DNA of 64,000 nt from JAEUMG01 sp963805405 (GTDB taxonomy: Bacteria > Pseudomonadota > Alphaproteobacteria > Rhizobiales > Aestuariivirgaceae). The stretch lies in NCBI GenBank assembly GCA_963805405.1, contig CAWDUC010000020.1, forward strand, positions 372,001-436,000, written 5' to 3'. Under the pieces are notes generated by a model. The model had not been told where the DNA came from. It saw only the letters and a list, made by a program, of their open reading frames with translations, and did no database searches. The number at the start of each line of letters is the position of its first letter. The first letter of the stretch is position 1. This document shows, piece after piece, positions 19,118-26,556 of the stretch. A program made the translations under genes and the position numbers.

Positions 19118-19483
19118 CTATTGGTTGCCGTCGATCACTTCTTGCGCGGCCGCGGAATTTTGTTCGCAGAAGGCGGTGGGATTCGCATTATACTCAGCGT
19201 TGAGCTGATCGAAGATCGGCTCAACGTCTTCCGAAGTAGCGTCTGCGTCGATGAACTCCTGGTCCACGGGCAGGCGGATTTCCTGCTCGACGTCGCTTTC
19301 CGAGACTTCGTCGCTACCACTCGCGCTGGCAGTGCAGAACTTCATCGTGAACATCGTGCGGTAGTAGTCGGCAAGGGAAGTCGCTCCAGACGGAGCTGCG
19401 CTGACGCCGGCGACGAGCGCCATGGCGAAGCCGCACGAGGCAAGGCGCTTTGGCAGACGCGAGACGCTAAGAGATCCAAACAT
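19118..19483 (-). CDS. Small acidic secreted protein, unknown function
   Basis: A 121-residue protein with an N-terminal signal peptide (RLASCGFAMALVAGVSAAPSG) and a strongly acidic mature region (SDEVSESDVEQEIRLPVDQE, then DADATSEDVEPIFDQLNAEY). Two cysteines (in MKFCTAS and AFCEQNS) could form a disulfide. I know no family. Its own terminator and its position just upstream of the TadG-like gene on the same strand suggest separate but perhaps related surface roles; that is only inference. Confidence 0.6.
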   Translation of the reverse strand: MFGSLSVSRLPKRLASCGFAMALVAGVSAAPSGATSLADYYRTMFTMKFCTASASGSDEVSESDVEQEIRLPVDQEFIDADATSEDVEPIFDQLNAEYNANPTAFCEQNSAAAQEVIDGNQ

Positions 19484-19617
19484 CGATGCTACTCCTAGTG
19501 AGACTGGCCGGTTACCCGTTTATTCAGTGGCCTTGGCTGGAGGAGTAGCAATGAAGTTTCAATCGCCTATTGATGAAACGCTTAAGAATTTAGCTTTCCA
19601 AGTAAGCATTGCTGCAA

Positions 19618-19649
19618 ATAAAAACCCGCGCGGCGAGGTGCCGCGCGGG
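19618..19649 (-). terminator. Strong rho-independent terminator after livK
   Basis: CCCGCGCGGC and GCCGCGCGGG form a perfect 10-bp stem with a 5-base loop. On the minus strand TTTTTATTTG follows. It lies 23 bp beyond the livK stop and ends the six-gene transporter run. Confidence 0.88.
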
Positions 19650-19672
19650 CGCTGTATCAGGCTGAATAAGCC

Positions 19673-20788
19673 TTACATCTTGGTCGGATCTTCGGCGTAC
19701 TTGCCGTCATGCCAGACGTACCAGACGTACTTGGCATCCTTAATGTCGCCCTTTTCATTGAGCGAGATTGTGCCAAGAACGGTTTCTACCGGATTGCCGG
19801 CGCGCAGCCATTCGGAAATCTTCTTGGCATCGGTCCCGCCGGTCGCTTTCGCGGCCTGGGCCCAAGCCTGGATGGCAGCATACGCGTAGAGCGTGTAGCC
19901 TTCCGGATCGTAGCCACCGGCCTTGAATTCTTCCACGATTGCCTTGGCGGTCGGGAAGTTGCGCGGCTCGGGAGCGAAGGTGAATATCATGCCTTCGCCG
20001 GCGGGGCCGGTGATGGTCCAGAATTCTTCCGTGTTGAATGCATCGCCGGAGATCATCTGAGCAGTCGAGCCCTGGTCACGCATCTGACGCAGGATGAGGC
20101 CGCCTTCGGTGTGATAACCGCCGACATAGACGACTTCGATTCCGGCGTCCTTCATCTTCGAGACGAGCGCGGTGTAGTCCTTTTCACCAGCGGTGTAGGA
20201 CTCATTCATCGTTTCTTTCACGCCAGCAGCGTTGAGAGCCTTGCGGGTTTCGTCCGCCAGACCTTTGCCATATGCCGACTTGTCGTCGATGATCGCAATC
20301 TTCTTGTCCTTGAAGTTCTTGGCAATGAAATTGCCGGCAACGATGCCCTGCGCATCGTCGCGACCGCAAACGCGGGCGACGTTCCAGCCGCCTTCATCCG
20401 TGAACTTGGGATTGGTCGAGGCCGGTGTGATCTGGAGGATGCCTTCCTCTTCGTAGACCTTAGAAGCCGGAATTGAGGAACCGGAGCAGAAGTGCCCGGC
20501 CATGAACTTGATGCCCTTCGACACCATCTGATTGGCAACCGCCACGGCCTGCTTCGGATCGCAAGCATCGTCACCGACTTCCAGAACGATCTGTTCACCG
20601 TTAACGCCGCCCGCCTTGTTCAGATCAGCAACGGCCTTTTCGGCGCCACGCTTCAGCTGTTCGCCAAAGCTCGCATATTGACCCGAGATCGGGCCGGCAA
20701 CACCGATCGAAACATCAGCCCAGGCAACCGAGACAGAAAGCGCCGCGGCGAAGCCAAGAGCAACGCCAGACAGCAATAGTTTCTTCAT
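19673..20788 (-). CDS. livK: Branched-chain amino acid ABC transporter substrate-binding protein
   Basis: A 371-residue periplasmic binding protein of the Leu/Ile/Val type. A signal peptide (MKKLLLSGVALGFAAALSVS) is cleaved after VAWA. The mature start is DVSIGVAGPISGQYASFGEQ, with FMAGHFCSGSSIPASKVYEE and AIIDDKSAYGKGLADETRKA as typical lobes. The ATG at 20788 follows AAGGGAG. It is the last gene after livH-livM-livG-livF and a small membrane protein, about 107 bp from the latter, and may also have its own promoter. A strong terminator follows. Confidence 0.93.
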   Translation of the reverse strand: MKKLLLSGVALGFAAALSVSVAWADVSIGVAGPISGQYASFGEQLKRGAEKAVADLNKAGGVNGEQIVLEVGDDACDPKQAVAVANQMVSKGIKFMAGHFCSGSSIPASKVYEEEGILQITPASTNPKFTDEGGWNVARVCGRDDAQGIVAGNFIAKNFKDKKIAIIDDKSAYGKGLADETRKALNAAGVKETMNESYTAGEKDYTALVSKMKDAGIEVVYVGGYHTEGGLILRQMRDQGSTAQMISGDAFNTEEFWTITGPAGEGMIFTFAPEPRNFPTAKAIVEEFKAGGYDPEGYTLYAYAAIQAWAQAAKATGGTDAKKISEWLRAGNPVETVLGTISLNEKGDIKDAKYVWYVWHDGKYAEDPTKM

Positions 20789-20895
20789 TTGTTTCTCCCT
20801 TGGAAAACGGCCCAATTAGGCCTTTTGGGGGGGCTCTTTACCCCTTGGAGGGGTTCTAGCCTCTTTCGGGCAGGCTTGGGAAGGGGCAGGGAATT

Positions 20896-21246
20896 TTAGG
20901 GTGCTGCCCGGCGATTTCGCCAGCTCAGGGGACCTGAACGCTCGTAGAGCCAAGGGTACTGACGGGTCATCAAGGCGGCGCGGGTCGAGAGGTAACCCAA
21001 AAGGACCGCTGCGATCAGAACCGCGGTATCGGTAATAAAGTAGTGGAGGCTCAGAAGCTCGCCATTGAAAAGCGAATAGTGAAAAAAGCGCAGAACGGCG
21101 CCCAGCGGGAGCATGTACATAACAGGCATCCAGAGCGGGCGCCATTTGGAGGCGAGGGCGCGGCCGGCGAGAAAGGCAGCGCCACCGCCGATGATCACCG
21201 TCATGATCAGAAAGATCGAAAGCTTGTCTTCGACGAAGAGCGACAT
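20896..21246 (-). CDS. Small membrane protein of the liv operon (DUF6867-like)
   Basis: A 116-residue protein with three hydrophobic segments: FLIMTVIIGGGAAFLAGRAL, MPVMYMLPLGAVLRFF and ITDTAVLIAAVLLGYLST. It ends in a basic tail (WLYERSGPLSWRNRRAAP). It lies 6 bp from livF, within the transporter operon. Proteins of this size in the same position are found in other Rhizobiales liv clusters, I believe as DUF6867; the family number is from memory. A role as accessory to the permease is inferred only from position. Confidence 0.7.
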   Translation of the reverse strand: MSLFVEDKLSIFLIMTVIIGGGAAFLAGRALASKWRPLWMPVMYMLPLGAVLRFFHYSLFNGELLSLHYFITDTAVLIAAVLLGYLSTRAALMTRQYPWLYERSGPLSWRNRRAAP

Positions 21247-21252
21247 GGCGCT

Positions 21253-21975
21253 TCAATGCCCCCCTTCGAGATAAGCGGCGCGGATTTCATCCTTGGCAAG
21301 AAGCTCCTTGCCCGTTCCGGTCATCGTGATCCGGCCATTCACCATGACATAGCCGCGATGGGCGAGTTTAAGCGCATGATAGGCGTTTTGCTCGACCAGG
21401 AAGACGGTCAGGCCCTGCGTGGCATTGAGATCTCGAATGACCGAAAAAATCTGTTTGACGATCAGCGGCGCGAGGCCGAGCGAGGGCTCGTCCAAAAGCA
21501 GCAGCTGCGGCCGCGCCATGAGGGCGCGAGCAATTGCCAGCATCTGCTGTTCACCACCCGAAAGTGTTCCGCCGCGCTGCGTCTGGCGCTTTTCGAGGAT
21601 GGGAAACATCTTGAAGGCCTTTTGGAGGTCCTCATCGAAATGCGCCGGGTCGCTTACCGCGGCACCCATCTGTAAATTTTCGAGGACTGTCATGCGCGGG
21701 AAAATGCGCCGGCCCTCGGGAGACTGCGCGACACCTAGGCGAACGATCTGGTGGGTCGGCATTTGTGTGATGTCGTGATCACCGAGCTTTATGCTGCCGG
21801 CGCGGGCCCGCGGGGTGCCGCAAATCGTCATCATCAGTGTCGACTTGCCGGCGCCGTTGGAGCCAATGAGGGCGACGATCTCGCCTTTTGCGACGTCAAT
21901 ATCCACTCCCTTCAGGGCTTGAATCTTGCCGTAGAAAGTTTCAACACCGCGAACGGTGAGCATGGCTTCGCTCAT
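21253..21975 (-). CDS. livF: Branched-chain amino acid ABC transporter ATP-binding protein LivF
   Basis: A 240-residue ABC ATPase. It has the Walker A GSNGAGKST, Q-loop region, signature LSGGEQQMLAIARALM, Walker B LLLLDEPSLGLAP and the H-loop FLVEQNAYHAL. The short form, with no C-terminal extension and IVALIGSNGAGKSTLMMTI, is typical of LivF rather than LivG. The start ATG overlaps the livG stop by 4 bp. It energises branched-chain amino acid uptake together with LivG. Confidence 0.94.
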   Translation of the reverse strand: MSEAMLTVRGVETFYGKIQALKGVDIDVAKGEIVALIGSNGAGKSTLMMTICGTPRARAGSIKLGDHDITQMPTHQIVRLGVAQSPEGRRIFPRMTVLENLQMGAAVSDPAHFDEDLQKAFKMFPILEKRQTQRGGTLSGGEQQMLAIARALMARPQLLLLDEPSLGLAPLIVKQIFSVIRDLNATQGLTVFLVEQNAYHALKLAHRGYVMVNGRITMTGTGKELLAKDEIRAAYLEGGH

Positions 21976-22847
21976 GGCCGATCCTGCACCTGCTGCGCGG
22001 CGCCAAGCGCCTCGGCGACGATTGCGGCAGGCTCTTCGTCTTCGTCGACGCCCAGATAGGCGCGAATGACGGCCGGATCCGATCTGACCTCGGCGGGCGT
22101 GCCGTCCGAGATTTTCTGTCCGTAGTCGAGCACTACGATGTGGTCGGATATGCCCATCACGACGCTCATGTCGTGCTCGATCAGAAGCAACGCAATCCCT
22201 TGCTCCTTGCGGATGGACAAGAGCAGGCGATTAAGATCCTCCGATTCACGCGGATTGAGGCCGGCGGCTGGCTCGTCAAGACAGAGGAGGAGGGGGTTGG
22301 TGCACATGGCGCGGGCGATTTCCAGCCTGCGCTGTGCTCCGTACGGGAGGTCACCGGCTGGATCATCAGCGCGATCCGTCAAGGCGATGCGATCGAGCCA
22401 GAATTTGGATACGTCAATCGCCTCGCGCTCTGCACGGCGATAATTGCCGGAGCCGAATATGCCAGCAAAAGTGTAGCCAGACGCGACCATGAGACGATTG
22501 TGTTGCGCAACCATCAGGTTTTCGAGCACCGTCATGCCAGAAAAAAGGCGGATGTTCTGGAAGGTGCGCGCTACTTTGGCGTGCTTCGCAATGCGAAAGT
22601 CATCCATCCGCTCCAGCAGGAACTCCTGACCGTCTGGATGGCGTAGCGCGACCATTCCCTCGGTTGGTTTGTAGAAGCCGGTGATGCAATTGAACACGGT
22701 GGTCTTGCCCGCGCCATTCGGTCCAATGAGCGCAGTGATGTCATTGCGTTCCGCGGTGAATGAAAGATCGCCTACCGCGGTCAAGCCACCGAACCGCATG
22801 GTCAGATGGTCGACCGTGAGTATAGGAACGCTGCCGGCCGTCGCCAT
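21972..22847 (-). CDS. livG: Branched-chain amino acid ABC transporter ATP-binding protein LivG
   Basis: A 291-residue ABC ATPase. It has ITALIGPNGAGKTTVFNCIT (Walker A), VARTFQNIRLFSGMTV, LPYGAQRRLEIARAM (signature variant), LLCLDEPAAGLNPRE (Walker B) and LLIEHDMSVVMGISDHIVVL. The characteristic LPYG signature and FQNIRLF box mark LivG. It overlaps livM by one base at its start and livF by 4 bp at its end, so the four genes are translationally coupled. Confidence 0.94.
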   Translation of the reverse strand: MATAGSVPILTVDHLTMRFGGLTAVGDLSFTAERNDITALIGPNGAGKTTVFNCITGFYKPTEGMVALRHPDGQEFLLERMDDFRIAKHAKVARTFQNIRLFSGMTVLENLMVAQHNRLMVASGYTFAGIFGSGNYRRAEREAIDVSKFWLDRIALTDRADDPAGDLPYGAQRRLEIARAMCTNPLLLCLDEPAAGLNPRESEDLNRLLLSIRKEQGIALLLIEHDMSVVMGISDHIVVLDYGQKISDGTPAEVRSDPAVIRAYLGVDEDEEPAAIVAEALGAAQQVQDRP

Positions 22848-24235
22848 TAGCCGTGTCCTTGTGCCACGAGATCACCGGAGACGGCCTTCTTCTCCTTCAG
22901 GTAGACTGTGGGTTCGCGCCGCGTGACGAGTCCGCGTGGACGCCAACGCATGATCAGGACCATGGCGATGCCGACGGCAAGCATGCGGTACTGCACCGGA
23001 TCAAATCCTGCCGGCATGATTGCCTTGAGCCATGACATCTCGCGAAAGAGTTCGAAGGCCCCGATGATTACGATCGCAGCGATGGCTACGCCGACTTGGG
23101 ATCCAAGGCCGCCCAAAACGACGATTGCTAGTACGATGGCCGATTCCATGAAGACAAAAGATTTAGGTGAGATGAATCCTTGCCGCGTTGCAAAAAAGGA
23201 GCCGGCAAAGCCGGCGAACATGGCGCCTATCGCGAAAGCAGTGAGCTTGGTGCTGGTGGTATTTATACCGAGCGAGCGGCAGGCGATCTCGTCTTCGCGC
23301 AGAGCTTCCCATGCGCGACCGACAGGAAGGCGACGCAGACGCAGCGTGACGAAATTGGTTATCAGACAGAGCACCAGGATCACGTAATAGAGAAAGATAA
23401 TGCGCTGGATCGGTGCATATTCGAGGCCGAACGTCGCGGCGAAGCCTTTCTCGTCATTGGTGAACGGAATGCCGAAAAAGGAGGGGCGCGGAATATCGGA
23501 AATGCCGTTGGGACCTCCGGTAAAATCATCCCAGTTGATGAGTATCACGCGAATGATTTCGCCGAAGGCCAGCGTCACAATGGCAAGATAGTCACCGCGC
23601 AATCGCAAGACCGGAAAGCCGAGTATGACGCCCCACATCGCGGCGAGAATGCCGGCCAAGGGCAGCACGAGCCAGAAGGCCCATGGCGTAATGCCGTCGC
23701 CGAACCAGATAGGGAAGAAGATCGTGGAGAGTAGGGCATAGGAGTAGGCGCCGACGGCGTAGAACGCGACATAGCCCAGATCGAGAAGCCCGGCGAGACC
23801 GACAACGATATTGAGACCCCAGCCGAGCATCACATAGGTGAGCATCAGGATGCCGAGATCGACGATGCGCCGATCGACGCCGGGAATGAAGGGAAGAAGT
23901 AGTGCAATGACGAGTAAGCCTATGCCGACATATTTGCCCAAAGGCTCGATGGCGGCTGCAAATTTCGAAGAAGCTCTCGCAGTTCCCTGATTCTGGGGGC
24001 GACTCCAAACGAAGATGTTCAGCAGCAGGCGCCCTGCCATGACGATCGCGACAAGCGCTGCAACCAGTCCCCAACGGTATTGAAGTGTCAGGGCATTGCC
24101 GATCGACACGGTCTTCATGCCGATGATCGGGCCGAAAATCGCCAGTGCGATGATGCCCGTTAGAAGCGTGTCTTTGACAATGGCGGGAATATCGAGGGGG
24201 GCTTGCGCCGAAGCGGTCTTCGCCTGCGCTGCCAT
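22847..24235 (-). CDS. livM: Branched-chain amino acid ABC transporter permease LivM
   Basis: A 462-residue inner-membrane permease. It has an unusually long N-terminal part with extra hydrophobic segments before the conserved core, which begins near GWGLNIVVGLAGLLDLGYVA. Core landmarks are FPVLRLRGDYLAIVTLAFGE and the coupling loop GRAWEALREDEIACRSLGIN, followed by KLTAFAIGAMFAGFAGSFFA. It starts MAAQAKTASAQAPLD, 1 bp after livH ends. It partners LivH in the pore. Confidence 0.93.
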   Translation of the reverse strand: MAAQAKTASAQAPLDIPAIVKDTLLTGIIALAIFGPIIGMKTVSIGNALTLQYRWGLVAALVAIVMAGRLLLNIFVWSRPQNQGTARASSKFAAAIEPLGKYVGIGLLVIALLLPFIPGVDRRIVDLGILMLTYVMLGWGLNIVVGLAGLLDLGYVAFYAVGAYSYALLSTIFFPIWFGDGITPWAFWLVLPLAGILAAMWGVILGFPVLRLRGDYLAIVTLAFGEIIRVILINWDDFTGGPNGISDIPRPSFFGIPFTNDEKGFAATFGLEYAPIQRIIFLYYVILVLCLITNFVTLRLRRLPVGRAWEALREDEIACRSLGINTTSTKLTAFAIGAMFAGFAGSFFATRQGFISPKSFVFMESAIVLAIVVLGGLGSQVGVAIAAIVIIGAFELFREMSWLKAIMPAGFDPVQYRMLAVGIAMVLIMRWRPRGLVTRREPTVYLKEKKAVSGDLVAQGHG

Positions 24236-24236
24236 G

Positions 24237-25160
24237 TCAGACCTTTTCGACTTCAGGTTTGCCCAGCAAGCCCTGGGGGAGGAAAATCAGCACGATCGCC
24301 AACATCGCGAAGGCTGCAACGTCTTTGTATTCCACTGAGAAATAGGCAGACCAAAACACCTCGATCAGGCCAATCACCAGTCCGCCGAGCATCGCGCCAG
24401 GCAGCGAGCCGATGCCGCCCAGGACAGCTGCCGTGAACGCCTTGATGCCCGCAAGAAAGCCTATGTAGAAATCGATCACGCCATAACGCAAGAAGAAGAG
24501 AAGGCCCGCAACGGCAGCCAGCGCCGCGCCGATGATGAAGGTTATGGCGATGGTCCTGTTGACATCGACGCCGAGCAGGGCCGCCATCTTCATGTCCTGC
24601 TCGCAGGAGCGCTGGGCTCGACCCAGGGATGTTCGGGTGATGATGAGGGTGAAGATGGTCATAAGGACCAGCGTCGAAACGATTATGATGATCTGCATAT
24701 TGGAAAGGCGGACGACGAAATCGCCGCTGTGGACCAGATCATGTCCACCGGTTACGACCGGGGCCACGGGCTTTGGTCGGCCGTCCTGTGCGATGCGGAC
24801 GTATTCCTGAAGGACGATCGACATGCCGATGGCGGAAATGAGCGGGGCGAGACGGAAGGAGCCGCGCAAGGGACGGTAGGCGACCCGCTCGATCGTCCAA
24901 TTGTATACAGACGCGAGGGTCATCGCGATCGCCAGGACCAAGATCAGCGAGATAATGACCGTGAATGCGCCGCTGTCGCCGGAGACCCCGATGGCCAGAA
25001 TACCGATGAGGGATATGAAAGAGCCGACCATGAATACATCGCCGTGCGCGAAGTTAATCATGCCGATGATGCCGTAGACCATCGTGTAGCCGATAGCGAT
25101 TAAACCGTAGATTGAGCCGAGCGTCAGCCCGTTGATCAATTGCTCGAGGAAATACTCCAT
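24237..25160 (-). CDS. livH: Branched-chain amino acid ABC transporter permease LivH
   Basis: A 307-residue permease starting MEYFLEQLINGLTLGSIYGL. It contains GMINFAHGDVFMVGSF, ERVAYRPLRGSFRLAPLISA, TSLGRAQRSCEQDMKMAALL (coupling loop) and the end FLPQGLLGKPEVEKV. I chose the ATG at 25160, after AGGGGG, over the longer frame to 25250. It is the first gene of the operon, reading away from the divergent RND efflux genes across a 240-bp promoter region. Confidence 0.94.
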   Translation of the reverse strand: MEYFLEQLINGLTLGSIYGLIAIGYTMVYGIIGMINFAHGDVFMVGSFISLIGILAIGVSGDSGAFTVIISLILVLAIAMTLASVYNWTIERVAYRPLRGSFRLAPLISAIGMSIVLQEYVRIAQDGRPKPVAPVVTGGHDLVHSGDFVVRLSNMQIIIIVSTLVLMTIFTLIITRTSLGRAQRSCEQDMKMAALLGVDVNRTIAITFIIGAALAAVAGLLFFLRYGVIDFYIGFLAGIKAFTAAVLGGIGSLPGAMLGGLVIGLIEVFWSAYFSVEYKDVAAFAMLAIVLIFLPQGLLGKPEVEKV

Positions 25161-25307
25161 AGCCCCCTGCGCCGTTGCCCCATAGTAAGTCGCAAGCTCA
25201 TGACCGGCCCGCGTTAAGGCTGGTTTAGACTGCGGTATCGGCAAAGACAAGCGGGGCAGCTTCGGCTGCCAACAGCTTAAAGTTTGGGCAGAATCACGGG
25301 GTAATCT

Positions 25308-25326
25308 CCTGACACGTGCTGTCAGG
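25308..25326. promoter_or_regulatory. Perfect 7-bp inverted repeat in the liv/RND divergent promoter
   Basis: CCTGACA, spacer CGTGC, TGTCAGG. It lies 75 bp before the RND adaptor start and 148 bp before livH. Its 19-bp size and symmetry suit a TetR- or MarR-type operator. No regulator gene adjoins, so the binding protein would act from elsewhere. Confidence 0.4.
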
Positions 25327-25400
25327 GATATTGTTTCAACAAAGAAAAATTGCAGTCTCGCCCGTTTACACAGCGGGGGGTAGCTACTATCTACTGCCGG

Positions 25401-26540
25401 ATGTTGCGCCGCATCATATACTTTTTCCTGGTCACCGTGATCTTCGGCGGGCTAGCCGCGCTGATCGCGTGGTATGCCTTTGATTTCAAACCAAAGATGA
25501 TCGCTACGGCGATCATGAGCGCCCCGGCGCCGGTCGAAACAATTTCAGCAGACGCGGCTCGCGAGGATTCCTGGCAACCCCGCGTCCAGGCACTGGGCAC
25601 CATGACGGCCGTGAATGGTATAGATGTGACGCCTGAGGTTGGGGGTGTGATCCGTGACATCCACTTCGATTCCGGGCAAAAGGTGAAAAAGGGCGACAAG
25701 CTTGTTCAACTGGACACGGACATGCTCGATGCCGACTTGCGCAACTTCCAAATCCAGCTGAAGAACGCGCAGACCGAACTGGACCGTCGTCAAAAGGTTT
25801 TCGACAAGGGATTTGCCGCAAAGGCTGATCTGGACGTAGCCATGGTGCTACGTGACCGTTTGCAGGCCAATATCGAGCGCACCAATGCCGAAATCGCTCA
25901 GAAGGGCGTTTACGCGCCGTGGGATGGCACCCTGGGGTTACGTGACATTGCGGTCGGTCAGTATGTTGCGCCTGGTCAAAAACTGGTTTGGCTACAAAGC
26001 GTCAATCCGATTTACGCGGACTTTACGGTGACCGAGAGCGATTACGGCAAGCTCAAGCCGGGTCTGCCGGTCACCGCGACTTTCACCGCATATCCGGGCG
26101 AAGCTTTTCGTGGAGAAATAACGACAACCGACGCCAAGGTCGATGAATCCAGCCGTATGATCACGGTGCGGGCTAGCCTATCCAATACGGACGGCCGACT
26201 GGTGCCGGGCATGTACGCCAATGTGGCGGTGGATGTGGGAGAGCCCGACAAAGTCGTTACGGTGGCTCAGACTGCTGTTACCTTCAGCCTCTATGGCGAC
26301 AGTATCTTGGTCGTGGTGCCGCCGAAAGAGCAGACCGCCGACAACAAAGATGTGTTCGAGATCGAGCGCAGGTTCGTTAAAGTCGGGCCGACGCGCGATG
26401 GCAGGGTGCAGGTCGTCGAGGGCGTAAAAAGTGGCGAGCGCGTGGTTCTTGCCGGCCAGAACAAGGTCGACCAGGGTTCGAAGGTTCGGATCGATAACTC
26501 GGTCGCGCTCAATGCGCCGACTAACAAGCTGACACAGTAG
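25401..26540 (+). CDS. RND efflux periplasmic adaptor subunit
   Basis: A 379-residue membrane fusion protein. An N-terminal anchor (IIYFFLVTVIFGGLAALIAW) precedes a lipoyl-like half (VIRDIHFDSGQKVKKGDKLV), a coiled-coil hairpin (LRNFQIQLKNAQTELDRRQ), the second half (IAQKGVYAPWDGTLGLRDIA) and beta-barrel segments (YPGEAFRGEITTTDAKVDES). It links the inner-membrane RND pump to an outer-membrane channel. I use the ATG at 25401; an upstream one at 25350 is open. The pump gene follows after 16 bp. No outer-membrane factor is in the window. Confidence 0.9.
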   Translation: MLRRIIYFFLVTVIFGGLAALIAWYAFDFKPKMIATAIMSAPAPVETISADAAREDSWQPRVQALGTMTAVNGIDVTPEVGGVIRDIHFDSGQKVKKGDKLVQLDTDMLDADLRNFQIQLKNAQTELDRRQKVFDKGFAAKADLDVAMVLRDRLQANIERTNAEIAQKGVYAPWDGTLGLRDIAVGQYVAPGQKLVWLQSVNPIYADFTVTESDYGKLKPGLPVTATFTAYPGEAFRGEITTTDAKVDESSRMITVRASLSNTDGRLVPGMYANVAVDVGEPDKVVTVAQTAVTFSLYGDSILVVVPPKEQTADNKDVFEIERRFVKVGPTRDGRVQVVEGVKSGERVVLAGQNKVDQGSKVRIDNSVALNAPTNKLTQ

Positions 26541-26556
26541 TGGCAGGCGGGGGACG

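Noticed and set aside
20816..21256. Open frame overlapping the DUF6867-like gene in another frame
   Set aside because: Composition is arginine- and proline-rich like an off-frame translation, and the hydrophobic 116-residue frame fits the operon better.
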